This document shows positions 31,169 through 42,797 of a DNA stretch of 59,157 bases, in pieces (the first letter of the stretch is position 1; each line of letters begins with the position of its first letter). The DNA lies in the NCBI GenBank assembly GCA_032718475.1, contig JAUCBJ010002655.1, forward strand, positions 1 through 59,157, in the 5' to 3' direction. Below the pieces are notes generated by a model that saw only the letters and a list, made by a program, of their open reading frames with translations, did no database searches and had not been told where the DNA came from. Made by a program: the position numbers and the translations under genes. The stretch comes from Nemertoderma westbladi. Lineage: Eukaryota; Xenacoelomorpha; Nemertodermatida; Nemertodermatidae.

Positions 31169-33921
31169 GGGTAATTCCAACCAAGTTCGACCAATCGTGG
31201 TGGCATGGGGTCATCAATTTCGTTTATTTTTGGATATATGGTCGGAAATGGTATAAAATGACACCTGACGAAATATTTCTGATGATGGTGTATTGGTTTT
31301 CGAGATATTGCAGTTCAAAGTTTGCGATTTATTCGAACATATCCCCAATGAAACCTACAGAACATCTTTCTGACTAGTGGGTGGAATGTCATTTTATGTT
31401 TATTGTACACATAAATAGGTCTCATACACATTAAAACCATGAATAAATACCACCCACTTGTCAGACCAACTTTTCTATGTGGCTAAAGATTGGACTTTTC
31501 GACAAATTTTGTCTTTCTGTGGCTTGAGTTAGAGTGGTTTGAATAGTGGGTAGCCCAAAACATTTAGTAAATAGTTAGATATACCAAAGGGGGTTTCTGT
31601 GGTACAATTTTCATGTACCACCAGCAAGTCAGACTTCCATACCACCATCTGGAAAATTGAAACTTTCCAAAATTGCCATACTTCGGAACATCACTGCAAG
31701 CGTCTGATAAAAGATGGGTGCTTGAAACGAATCATGAGTAGTAACATGGATAAGGGAAACATGCATGACAAGTTTCGGATCCCACCCATGCCTTCTTCAG
31801 TATATGTTATTCAATTTAAAAGTTCAATTTTCAAAATTAATCGTCAGATTAAATACTTTAGAACCAAGGTCTGCTTACGATGTTGCTCTCATAACCAGCA
31901 CACATTAAGTATATAAATGTTTTAGACACAATAAAGGCTGTTTTATTCACCACCCACTTGTCAGATATTTTATGTGTAACAAAACAAAGGTAAATAATTT
32001 TAACATATTATTGACTAATTTCAATACCCAATGAGTTACATACCTTCTGATACTATTATTAATTATTATATCATAATAGAAATAAAAGCTGTTTGAAGTT
32101 CATCTATACAATTCCCTAATCCCGGCCAAGGGCAGCAGGGAATGGAACGTAATACAGTATGTTCATTATGATGAGGCAAGTCAGTGATAATTAATATAGT
32201 TATTATGGTAGAAAAGATAATAGATCAATTATTGAGTATAGCAGTATTGTAGATCATGCAATTCCTTTATAAACAGTGATCGCAGACAAATTCTGCATCG
32301 TAATCGAAATTAACTGGCAGGCAGCTGGTGCATGACCAATATTTAACGCACACATCGCACACCACCCAAATCTTCTGATTTTTTTTTGTATGACTGGCCC
32401 ATAGTTTTTTACACTTGTAGCAGATATTCTCATCCTCATCTGTCTGATCAGTAGGAACATCAACACAAGGTGGGATAACAGCAACCTTGCGTTGCTACAC
32501 ATGACACCACTTCTTGAAACCGGAGGCAGGGACGCGGTCATACCATAGATATGATATTACTGCTGATGGGAAGCTGGAATGCCGTACTTTATCATCTTCT
32601 ACAATGAAGAAAGTAAAGGCAGTTCAACGCAAGGTTGCTGTTGTCCCACCTTGTGTTGATGTTCCTACTGATCAGACAGATGAGGATGAGAATATCTGCT
32701 ACAAGTGTAAAAAACTTTGGGCCAGTGATTAAAAAAAAAAATCAGAAGATTTGGGTGGTGTGCAATGTGTGCGATAAATATTGGTCATGCACCAACTGCC
32801 TGCCAGTTAATTTCGATTACGATGCAGAATTTATCTGCGATACTGTTCATAAAGGAATTGCACGATCTACAACACTGCTATACTCAATAATTGATCTATT
32901 ATCTTTTCTACCATAATAACTATATTAATTATCACTGACTTGCCTCATCATAATGAACATACTGTATTACGTTCCATTCCCTGCTGCCCTTGGCCAGGAT
33001 TAGGGAATTATATAGATGAATTTCAAACAGCTTTTCTTTCTTTTATGATATAATATTTAATAGTATCAGAAGGTATATAACTCATTGGGTATTGAAATTA
33101 GTCAATAATATGTTAAAATTATTTACCTTTGTTTGTTACACATAAAAATATCTGACAAGTGGGTGGTGAAAAAAACAGCCTTTATTGTGTCTAAAACATT
33201 TAAATACTTAATGTGTGCTGGTTATGAGAGCAACCTCATAAGCAGACCTTGGTTTTAAAGTATTTTAAAATCTGACGATTAATTTTGAAAATTGAACTTT
33301 TAAATTGAATAATATATACTGAAGAAGGCATGGGTGGGATCCGAAACTTGTCATGCATGTTTCCCTTATCCATGTTACTACTCATGATTCATTTCAAGCA
33401 CCCATCTTTTATCAGACGCTTGCAAGTTCCAGATGATAGTATGGAAGTCTGACTTGCTGGTGGTACATGAAAATTGTACCACAGAACCCCCCTTTGGTAT
33501 ATCTAACTATTTACTAAATGTTTTGGGCTACCCACTAATCAGACCACTCTAACTCAAGCCTCAAAAAGATAAAATTTGTCGAAAAGTCCAATCTTTGGTC
33601 ACATAGAAAAGTTGGGCTGACAAGTGGGTGGTATTTATTCATGGTTTTAATGTGTATGAGACCTATTTTGAGTATTTATGTGTACAATAAACATAAAATG
33701 ACACTCCACCCACTAATCAGAAAGATTTTCTGTAGGTTTCATTGGGGATATGTTCGAATAAATCGCAAACTTTGAACTGCAATATCTCGAAAACCAATGC
33801 ACCATCATCAGAAATATTTCATCAGGTGTCATTTTATACCATTTCCGACCATATATCCAAAAATAAACGAAATCGATGACCCCATGCCACTGCGATTTGT
33901 CGAATTTGGATGGAATTACCC
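31169..33921. mobile_element. Fold-back element with ~1.3-kb inverted arms
   Basis: The left arm 31169-32494 and right arm 32625-33921 are inverted copies (a few percent diverged) around a 130-bp spacer. The termini read GGGTAATTCC and are flanked by AAAG on both sides (31165-31168, 33922-33925). Removal joins ...GCAAAAG to GTAAATATG and rejoins the transposase region. Right-arm sequence at 32514-32860 encodes a Cys-rich module (ENICYKCKKLW, then IWVVCNVCDKYWSCTNC), like the PHD-type tail of a pogo-like transposase. The element may thus be an inverted duplication of a transposon 3' end. Confidence 0.85.
32514..32900 (+). pseudogene. PHD-like transposase tail within the fold-back
   Basis: From the spacer into the right arm the frame gives DITADGKLECRTLSSSTMKK, DEDENICYKCKKLW, then, after a one-base shift in an A run near 32735, IWVVCNVCDKYWSCTNC and DYDAEFICD. 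The CxxC...WVxCxxC...C spacing resembles the C-terminal PHD-type finger of the host transposase (34640-34826). The left arm holds a mirrored copy of the part beyond the spacer (32254-32494, minus strand). Confidence 0.6.
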
Positions 33922-34826
33922 AAAGGTAAATATGTATGTTCCACCAATGATTGTGTTTAAATCCGAACACCTGTACAATGAATGGACCTTGCATGGTCCA
34001 GCAGAAACTGTATAGGGCTATGGGAACTCAAAGTCAGGATGGTTCAATGGAGAGTTGTTTGAAATGTGGTTTTTCGAGGCATTCCTGCCACATGCGAAGA
34101 AAACAGCAGGGAAGAAAGTTCTATTGGGTGACAACCTTGCAAGTCACTTCAGTGTGAGGGTTTTAGAAGCTTGTAAAGAAAATAATATCACGTTCATATC
34201 CTTTGTTCCTAATGCGAGCCACCTTCTCCAACCACTAGATGTGGCCATATTTGGACCTGCAAAGCGTGTCTGGAGGAAGATATAGGGAAATTGGAGGAAG
34301 GAAACACAGATCCAGCAAGCTATACCAAAGTCAATTATGCCATCATTATTAAAAAGGCTGCATACCAACATGGAGGAACATGGAAAGAACCTGACAGCAG
34401 GATTCAAGGGAGCTGGGATTTATCTAATCCAAGGGACAACTCCCAAGTTCTAGAGCGAATTTCCCCCCAGGCACCACAAGACGAACCATCCGTGAGAGAG
34501 GCGTTTGGCGACACTGTTGCCGATCTACTGCAGGATCATGTTCGCCCAGTTGAAGTCTGGAAGTGGAATCAAAGAAAAGAGGCCCGAAGGTCACGCCTGG
34601 TAAGGCGGTTACTGTTGGTGATATATCTGGAAACAGTGAAGAAAGTGAAGATTGCCAGATCTGCCAACAGTCATCTCTGCCGTCCTCGTTAACAACATCT
34701 CGTAATCGGAAAGTTTTTTGGGTTGGCTGTGATAACTGTGAGAAGTGGTATCACAAGCTGTGTTTGTGTCTGGAAGCCACAGTTGGATTGTCTGTTGATG
34801 CCACTGATTACTGTGGATGTGATTAA
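33922..34826 (+). pseudogene. Pogo-like transposase, C-terminal half with PHD finger
   Basis: After the fold-back the DDE domain resumes: PPMIVFKSEHLYNEWT (shifted), NGGEL-like region lost to frame changes, WFFEAFLPHAKKTAGKKVLL, GDNLASHFS (second catalytic Asp), then ITFISFVPNASHLLQPLDVA and GPAKRVWRKI. A stop follows in frame (TAG at 34283). A further decayed stretch (GKNLTAGFKGAGIYLIQGT) leads to a C-terminal finger: EDCQICQQSS, VFWVGCDNCEKWYHKLCL, TDYCGCD, stop at 34824-34826. This C-terminal PHD-like module is the same type as in the fold-back. Confidence 0.82.
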
Positions 34827-35093
34827 TTCGTTTTTAACTTTCATACGGTTTTATTGTACATTATTTTTGTGCTATATCTATCTATGCAATTGTAATATAC
34901 TAGCTGTGCAATATAATCCCAAGCCCCATGCTGCCATGCAATACACTATCTGTCTATGCAATACATTATATGATGTACCAGTACTAACTGTATATATTTA
35001 ATTCAATATAATATCCCACAGTGAGTGTGAATTTACAAAGCATTACATACAATGCATTTATATATTATTATCATACAGTCATAGTCACCCGCA
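34827..35093. other. AT-rich 3' region of the transposase element
   Basis: No gene is seen. Short TATGCAATACA(C/T)TAT repeats occur near 34930-34975. Confidence 0.4.
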
Positions 35094-35833
35094 AGGTCGG
35101 GTGACTATGATAATTTTTTATGCCAAAAAAAATTGCCATTGACATTTCAAAATATGAAATGTAAATCAGTCAGGGAGATCATCAAATTTGAGAATACCTC
35201 AAATTTCAAATTATAGACCCAATTTTGGAATTACCTCAAATTTAATACAAGGTTAGGTTAATTCTCTAAATTTGAGTTTCACCCCAAATTTGAATTTCAT
35301 AGCAGCATAGTCAGATACAGACAGAAGTCATAGTTGGCCTAGTTCAGTAGTTGTTAGCTTGTTATGTATTGCAAAGGTAAAAAAACAAACTGATGTATGT
35401 AGGCCTAGTGGCTGAGTGTTGTGAAATATAATATTTAAAACATATTCAGTATTAGTTTAAAAAGGCTTATACTTAAAAAGGCTACTTACTGGTAGGGGTG
35501 CAGTGGGGTGGTATGATCAGATGGTAGACATATAAAACGAAGTACAGAGCTTAAAGAACTTATATTTTTATATTGTTACTTTTTTGCTTGTATATGCCCT
35601 AAAATCGGGAGAAAAAGTAGTAGGCCTACTTTTTTCCCTAATGGTAGGGAAAAAGTTGTCCCCATAATATCTGAATATTGTAACTTTTTGTTGGGCACAG
35701 CTTTTGCAAAGTCGGCAACGCAGCAACCTGCAATAATATTGAATAATATTGCCACAATAATGTACCATGTAGAGCCATAATTTTGCATTGATTTTACTTT
35801 TTCTCCCGGTAAAAAAAAGTAAAATAAAACATT

Positions 35834-36124
35834 GACACTTGTGTCAAATAGGGGACCCTCCTACTGTCCTAGCTCCTAATCTGCTAATCCTGAAATCACC
35901 TAAACTAAAGTCACTTTCACTAGTGCCCGGTTACAGGGTTAGCAAAGGAGCAGAGCAGGTTCCAGACTAACAAGAGGTCAGGAGGTTAGTTGAAAGTAAC
36001 CAAAAAACAATAAACAAGAGTTAGAAATATTGATATCACCTGCACTAAATTTCAGGATTAGCTGGTGATTTAAGGATTAGCAGGAGGGCTGGGGGGTCAC
36101 CTATTTGATTTGACACAAGTGCCA
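35834..36124. mobile_element. ~290-bp MITE-like hairpin
   Basis: Inverted termini containing CACTTGTGTCAAATA and GACCCTCCT/GACCCCCC extend over most of the length, including GCTAATCCTGAAATCACC and its inverse. The whole unit could fold on itself. No coding content. No clear target duplication was found. Confidence 0.65.
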
Positions 36125-37436
36125 AAATATTTTTGGTGGAATTTCTAAAATCTCATTGAATGTGTTGATCAAACTTTTGATCGAAATTTGAGCAAAATCC
36201 ATCCCTACACACTATTGCAATGCAACTTTAGTGCCTGCAAGGTGTACTCTAGAGATGAGATAAAACCTCGAGAATAGGTTAGTGAAAAGGTTATACTTTT
36301 TGCCCAAGTTATAAATGATTCTGGTTCCTCATAAGGTCAAATTAAAAGGATGTATGTATGTATAGTATAAACAAACAGTCACTTAGATTTCTAAAACATT
36401 TCAGATGTCTTGATAAAGCAGAGTCTAAAGACTGTTTAAAAGAATATCGATTAGTGATGATGATGTTTCTACTGTGTTCCAGGTCCATCATGTTCCATGT
36501 TAATGACCCTGATAAAGAATAGGTGATGTATGGAACATGCAGACATGGCAGCATGGGCAGATGGACGAGGCATGGCCTTTGCTTCATAATAAGTCCACAT
36601 ATATTATATAAACCACGTCAACCTTTGCGGCAACATTTGTCTAGAAATGGGCTCCAAACGGTGGAAGAATGATGGTACAGTATTCCAATTGACAGATAGA
36701 GCTACAGACAGAGCTAGGGTAGGCGAATATTACATAAGTCTTCAGGCTGTCAGGAGAGGAATGGCTTCATTTGATATACAAAGTTTTAAAGAGGACATCA
36801 ACAACCAGAGAACATATTTTTTTCCCGAAGATGTGTGATATGAATGATGAACAGAACAGATGAATGCCAGAATATGTAAACTTCCAAATTCTGGAATTGA
36901 TTCAACATCTACAAGATATAGTAGGCCTTCCTGAGTCTGTGACTGTGCAGCTGTCTGAGCTTGAATCTCGCAACAGTGAGGATTTGGTCTACTGTTCTTC
37001 TTACCAAAAGTAAGGCTGTAAGGATAGCGAATTTCTCTAGTCTTCTGCATTTTTCTCACCAATCACTAACGGAGTTATAAAGTTATTGACTGTAAGTTGC
37101 TGTGCTGTAAGGTTAAGCCTACCCTGCATACATGTCATGTCACAGGTTACACCGGTCACCCATTCTCACCAAGCTCTATAAGCACTAAGCAGCAAAGCCT
37201 ACTGCTGGCAGGCTGGTGATGTTGTAAAGGTGATGTTGTGAAGTTGTGAAATATTTTATTGCATCAATAAAAGTTCTTATTTTACATTATATTTTAACAT
37301 ATTAAAAGTAGAAGTTGCTCCATCAGTTTCCCTAAGTCGTAGCAACACTCGATATTAAGAGTCTAAAAACACCTCAAATTTGGACAAAAAACCCCAATTT
37401 TCCACAGTCTATTACCAGAATTCGAAATTTGGGATA

Positions 37437-37484
37437 ACCCATGGAATACTAAATATACATATGTATATTTAGTATTCCATGGGT
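37437..37484. repeat. 48-bp perfect palindrome
   Basis: ACCCATGGAATACTAAATAT and its exact inverse meet at 37460/37461 (centre CATATG). It is perfect over 48 bp and lies in the right subterminal part of the inner inverted-repeat element. Confidence 0.92.
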
Positions 37485-37655
37485 AACCCCAAAATTGATG
37501 ATCTCCCTGACTGTCAATGGCAATTAGTATGTATGGAAGGCTGAATGTTATGACCAGAGTACTTTTACATTATCATTAACTGTAGTACTTATGGCAGTAT
37601 GGAGAGTCATTTTAAATAGTGCTGAAAACTATCATAGTCACCCACGTTGACGGTA

Positions 37656-37984
37656 CCTATCACCTATGCCTGTCAGCCTGTCTGCCTGTACGCGCTCATC
37701 TGCTCATGCATGAATTCCAACCTGAGTCAGTCGCTTTCAATTTCTGAATTTTCTGTTTCTTTCCTTTCCTTAGTAACTTCTGAACATAGATTTTACATAC
37801 CGCATACCGGTAGCAACAAGGCAACTAACTGACTAACCGACTAATTCTGTAATTAATAATTTAGTCTGTCAGTAATCAGGTAATTTTGGGGCTGTGGGGT
37901 TATATCTTTTCTCCAAATTTGGCGTAGACTTTAGTACAATGCTGCAATCGCAACGGTCCTACTAATTACCCCAACCTACCACAA
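37656..37984. other. Unannotated flank
   Basis: No gene is recognised. The stretch runs into the first degenerate units of the ATTACCACAA minisatellite at about 37970. Confidence 0.4.
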
Positions 37985-38044
37985 ACTACCACAATCTACC
38001 CCAACAATTCGATACAGGCATCTAATTACCACAATGTTATTTTA

Positions 38045-39841
38045 CAGTACCGCTTTCAAATAACGTCGTATTGGATCCTAATAGGATCCTATTAGGATCC
38101 AAGTCACTGATTCACTACTATAGGAGTTAGGATTTAATTGGAAATGAAATTTAGCCCAAATTCCAGACTTGGAGGCACTTAGGATTTGACTTGGATTTCA
38201 TTAGGAATTTAATTGGAAATCGGCGCTTACTTTGATGTCTGGAAGGTGGACTGACTCAGAATATGCTTGTGCTGGTCCACTTCTTCTCTATCCTGTCAAT
38301 CATTAAGTTGTATAGAATGGACTACAATCAGCCTAAACTTTGCGTAGTGTTCAGTTCATTACATTGAGGTATGGTTATCGATGGAGGATTACACTCCTAC
38401 CTACCTTGTATTCCAGCCACTGACGTAAATAATATTTAAAATATAAACTCTAATAGATGAAATCCACACACATCCGCACATAGTTAACGTCCGTGGGCTG
38501 GTGGGCTGTGGAATAATTTAAAATCGTATTGAACTTACAAATAAATGTATGATCACACACTGTATTTATTACTATTGAACATGTTTTTAGAAATAAAGAG
38601 TAAAACAGAATGTTTGTGTAATTATTAATAGAATAAATATTGGTTTATTTTCATTTATTAGTTTAATTAATAATTAGACAGGGGCTAAAACTGGGCGACT
38701 AAATAAATGTATGTTATCCATGGGAAATTTACATTTCCTATACACATTGACATTCTGCTTACTATACAAACACTGCTTGCTGTAAGAAGAGTACAGGGGT
38801 AGATAATTTGGTGTTCAATTATTATTATAGTCTTAAAAATAAATATGGGCTATTTATTAATTATTAGCAGCCCACTTACTGCCTAACACGCTGTATCTCA
38901 TTGTGTAGTTAAATATCCGTTCGGCCAATAGTAAGTCATTGATTACTCCCCAAGGAGGGCTAAGGACCATAACCCCCCCCCCCCCTCCCCCCCCCCCCCT
39001 CCTCCCTTCCCGAAATAGATAAACTGTAATAATGAATGCTATATTTTACTGAAACACACAAGTTCCGTATTTAAACATAACACCCACAAAGCACATTACA
39101 CTCTCCAAGCAGATTCCGCAACATGTCACAATCCGTATCGCTACCACTACGAAAAATAAATGACATAACATCCTACAGGAATTAACAGACCCTTATGAGT
39201 TTAGTGGCGGTTTGTAACAAACATAACCTGTTGGCATAATGATATTAATATTAATTATAAATTATATTTATTATACCATGGAAATGGTAAAATTGCCAGA
39301 TCTAACAAGTTCGCACAATAATTTAATTAATTAATAAATTATTAAAAGTTTGACGTCCGAATAAAATCAGATCACGCCTTAGCAGCCCAACTACTTGTTG
39401 AGGCTCACTCAACTCAACCTGTTGGCGGGCCTATTTTACACAAGCCGCGATACCTTTACCGAGTGGTAGTTAATGTGTACAGATGTTGAGTTAAAGCCAG
39501 TAGTGTGTTCTTTGCATATTTAACATTAGCCTATGGGGAGTATTGTTGTTGTAAGATAAGTCAGGGGAAGGGAAATACAACTCAACCACTAGACAAGGCG
39601 GCTCTCTTTACTACTGATAGTAACAATGTGTAGTTTTAAGTGTTTTAAGTAAGTTTTAAGTAGTTCAAAGTGTCTTTACTACTTTCAGCTATCCCGGGAG
39701 GTTGATTGACAGACACTTCTAAGCTTTGATATTTAGCCGCTCTAGGTAGACTTACATTAGGCAAATTCCAAGTGATTTGTTATTTATTTCCTATTAGGTT
39801 CCTATTAGGATCCAATAGGACGTTATTTGAAAGCGTTACTG
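38045..39841. mobile_element. Non-autonomous TA-inserting element, 1,797 bp
   Basis: Termini begin CAGTACCGCTTTCAAATAAC (left) and CAGTAACGCTTTCAAATAAC (right, inverted), matching over about 41 bp with two mismatches. TA at 38043-38044 and 39842-39843 flank it. Removal of one TA rejoins TTATTTTACAATGGCATCT, an exact unit of the surrounding minisatellite. No transposase frame is seen; a C-rich run (38973-38999) lies inside. Confidence 0.93.
38071..38102. repeat. 32-bp BamHI-site palindrome
   Basis: Three GGATCC sites are arranged in a perfect 32-bp palindrome (TTGGATCCTAATAGGA and its inverse), directly inside the left terminal repeat of the TA element; the right end lacks the full palindrome. 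Confidence 0.92.
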
Positions 39842-41470
39842 TACAATGGCATCTAATTACCACAATATACAGAACTCAAGTGTCTATTTACCACAACACT
39901 ACATTGCATCTAATTACCACAATATTATTTTACAATGGCATCTAATTACCACAATATACAGAACGCAAGTGTCTAATTACCACAAGACTAACTGCGCATC
40001 TAATTACCACAATCTATTTACGAACAAGACTACACTGCATCTAATTACCACAATAATATTTTACAATGGCATCTAATTACCACAATATACAGAACGCAAG
40101 TGTCTAATTACCACAAGACTATACTGCGTCTAATTACCACAAGACTACACTGCATCTAATTACCACAATATTATTTTACAGTGGCATCTAATTACCACAA
40201 TATACGGAACGCAAGTGTCTAATTACCACAAGACTATACTGCGTCTTTACCACAAGACTATACTGCGTCTAATTACCACAATCTATTTACGAACAAGACT
40301 ACACTGCACACTGCATCTAATTACCACAATATACAGAATGCAAGTGTCTATTTACCACAAGACTATACTGCGTCTAATTACAACAAGACTATACTGCGTC
40401 TAATTACCACAAGACTATACTGCGTCTAATTCCACAATCTATTTACCACAAGACTACACTGCATCTAATTACCACAATATTATTTTACAATGGCATCTAA
40501 TTACCACAATATACAGAATGCAAGTGTGTAATTACCACAACACTATACTGCGTCTAATTACCATAATCTATTTACCACAAGACTACACTGCATCTAATTA
40601 CCACAATATTATTTTACAATGGCATCTAATTACCACATACAGAATGCAAGTGTCTAATTACCACAACACTATACTGCGTCTAATTACCACAATCTATTTA
40701 CCAAAAGACTACACTGCATCTAATTACCACAATATTATTTTACAATGGCATCTAATTACCACAATATACAGAACGCAAGTGTCTAATTACCACAAGACTA
40801 TACTGCGTCTAATTACAACAAGACTATACTGCGTCTAATTACCACAAGACTATATTGCGTCTAATTCCACAATCTATTTACCACAAGACTACACTGCATC
40901 TAATTACCACAATATTATTTTACAATGGCATCTAATTACCACAATATACAGAATGCAAGTGTGTAATTACCACAACACTATACTGCGTCTAATTACCACA
41001 ATCTATTTACCACAAGACTACACTGCATCTACTGTAATTACCACAATATTATTTTACAATGGCATCTAATTACCACAATATACAGAATGCAAGTGTCTAA
41101 TTACCACAACACTATACTGCGTCTAATTACCACAATCTATTTCCCACAAGACTACACTGCATCTAATTACCACAATATTATTTTACAATGGCATCTAATT
41201 ACCACAATATACAGAACGCAGTGTCTATTTACCACAAGACCACACTGCATCTAATTACCACAATATACAGAATGCAAGAGTGTCTAATTACCACAATATA
41301 CAGTACGGTAGTTATTAATATTCAGTGTCTAATTACCGCAAAACTTCACTAACGTCTAATTACCACAATATACAGAACTCAAGTGTCTAATCACGGGTAG
41401 GACTAAAAACCAAACGGACCCAAACGGTACCCAAACGAACCCAAACGGTGGAATACGGAGTTATATCAAC

Positions 41471-42146
41471 AGGATGTTATAGTTGCCACAACGGGGAAAC
41501 AATTATACGATTATACGAAAAATAATTACAGTAATGCAGCTTTTTGTGTTTTACATTCATGAAGAACACAAAAAACGGTGCCAAGCCCGTATAAATGCAG
41601 AGGCTCATCTATCAACCACGCTATTTTACACGTATATGATATACAAATGGACATCATTATGTCCATTTGTGGTACATTGTTAAGGTATTAGTTTTGGAAG
41701 TAATCAGTTGTTATTTCTGTAAATATCGTTTGTATCGAAAGACCCCCCTATTTAAAGTACTGTATACTTAGTTATTGAAATAAAAAGTATTTATTGTTGG
41801 GTGTTGTAGTTAAAGTTGCCGCCCTCTGGAAACAATCGCCACAACAGATGTTATAGTTGCCCCAACGGAAGAAACAATCGCCACTACGGAGGTTATAGTT
41901 GCCACAACGGAGGAAACAATCGCCACAGCGGGGGAAACAATCGCCACAACAGATGTTATACTGTATTTGCTACAACGGGGAAACAATTATACGATTATAT
42001 GAAATAATAATTACAGTAATGCAGCTTTTTGTGTTTTACATTCATGAAGAACACAAAAAACGGTGCCAAGCCCGTATAAATGCAGAGGCTCATCCATCAA
42101 CCACGCTATTTTACACGTATATGATATACAATGGACATCATGATGT
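41471..42146 (+). repeat. ~180-bp direct repeat flanking a GCCACAACGGA minisatellite
   Basis: 41471-41660 and 41951-42146 are near-identical direct repeats (both with AACACAAAAAACGGTGCCAA), offset about 485 bp. Between them, 41815-41960 holds short tandem units of the GGAAACAATCGCCACAACGG and GTTATAGTTGCCACAACGGA types. The layout is like two terminal repeats around a short unit, but no coding content is present. A 23-G run follows at 42171-42193. Confidence 0.75.
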
Positions 42147-42193
42147 ATTAAGTTAGCGCTTTATTTATACGGGGGGGGGGGGGGGGGGGGGGG

Positions 42194-42748
42194 CTGGAAG
42201 CAATTGGAGAATTGATATCTCGTTTCAACTTTATAATTGATGAAAATTTAATTACACACAAACATTAATAAATCAAATAAAATACGTCTATAGGATTTAC
42301 AGTCGACGAGGGAATTGTTGGCAAAAGCTAAAATTATAATAAAAAAAATAAAATAAAGTACAGTGTATTTTCTGAACGGGCATTTATCAGGGCAGGGCAT
42401 TTGTAAATAAATTCCAAGGGACAAGGGTTCTGTTGTGCTCTGGGATATGTGGGCACAATTTACTGTAGACACACAGTTATCACAATTGGTGGTGGAGAAT
42501 GATATTTATAACATAAGCGACATTTACAGTAGCAAATATGTGGAAGAATTATGTATTTCAATCCATCGTTATTATTCGTGGAAGAGTTTCAGCAAGAAGA
42601 GTCAAAATTATGTCAACCTCGTACAGTACAAATTTCAACAGAATGGACGTGATTAATTACTCTGCAAAATTTTACTCTTAATCATAAAATCGGCCCACCC
42701 ATCTATGAAATACTGTAAAACGGTGAAGGAAGAATTACGGATACTGTA
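42194..42748. other. Unannotated stretch
   Basis: Short open frames (74 codons or fewer) on both strands show no recognisable domain. No repeat was found. Confidence 0.4.
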
Positions 42749-42770
42749 CCTACTACTACTACTACTAGGA
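42749..42770 (-). repeat. (TAG)n tail of the RTE LINE
   Basis: Minus-strand CCTAGTAGTAGTAGTAGTAG ends the element. Tails made of short tandem repeats rather than poly-A are typical of RTE-like LINEs. The same terminus recurs at 14087, 18380 and 50645. Confidence 0.85.
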
Positions 42771-42797
42771 TCGGCATGCTGCATTGCAGCTGCATTT

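Larger units (their letters stand above)
30245..37653 (+). mobile_element. Large pogo-like DNA transposon (TA-flanked), with nested inserts
   Basis: Left CCGTCAGTGTGGGTGACTTT (30245-) and right end (to 37653, reverse complement CCGTCAACGTGGGTGACTAT) form terminal inverted repeats of about 26 bp with three mismatches, each flanked by TA (30243-30244, 37654-37655). Inside lies a pogo/Tigger-class transposase gene reading rightward. The 7.4-kb span includes a 2.75-kb fold-back (31169-33921) and, right of the gene, a 2.6-kb inverted-repeat region (35094-37653) with related ends. An alternative is that the transposase element ends near 35105 and abuts a separate non-autonomous relative. Confidence 0.7.
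35094..37653. mobile_element. Inner inverted-repeat element sharing the pogo ends
   Basis: The left end GGTCGGGTGACTATGATAAT (35105 side) and the right end at 37653 are inverted relatives, and subterminal sequence ATTGCCATTGACA ... GTCAGGGAGATCATCAA is inverted between 35132-35190 and 37476-37530. At 35087-35120 two outward-facing ends sit back to back (TCATAGTCACCCG-CAAGGT-CGGGTGACTATGA). No gene is recognised; a 63-codon frame at 36647-36838 has no known domain. Confidence 0.55.
37985..41400 (+). repeat. TCTAATTACCACAA minisatellite array (interrupted)
   Basis: The basic motif TCTAATTACCACAA plus a variable spacer recurs in a higher-order cycle (spacers such as TATTATTTTACAATGGCA, TATACAGAACGCAAGTG, GACTATACTGCG, TCTATTT, GACTACACTGCA). 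The main block is 39842-41400, with a few units left of a TA element (37985-38044). The multi-frame open stretches are repeat by-products. An inverted block lies at 51010-51275. Confidence 0.93.

Noticed and set aside
31599-31916. A 105-codon gene in the left fold-back arm
   Set aside because: The frame is not kept in the mirrored arm and shows no domain.
36742-37062. A 106-codon minus-strand gene
   Set aside because: Lies in a non-autonomous inverted-repeat element, with no recognisable domain or splice context.
39846-40838. Open frames rich in NYHN/LITTI repeats
   Set aside because: Translation of the TCTAATTACCACAA minisatellite; no independent coding evidence.
39842-41400. A CRISPR array
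   Set aside because: Repeat and spacer-like parts are both repeated in a higher-order cycle, spacers are not unique, and the context is a eukaryotic genome.
41471-42146. A TRIM-type LTR element
   Set aside because: No TG...CA ends, target duplication, PBS or PPT could be shown.
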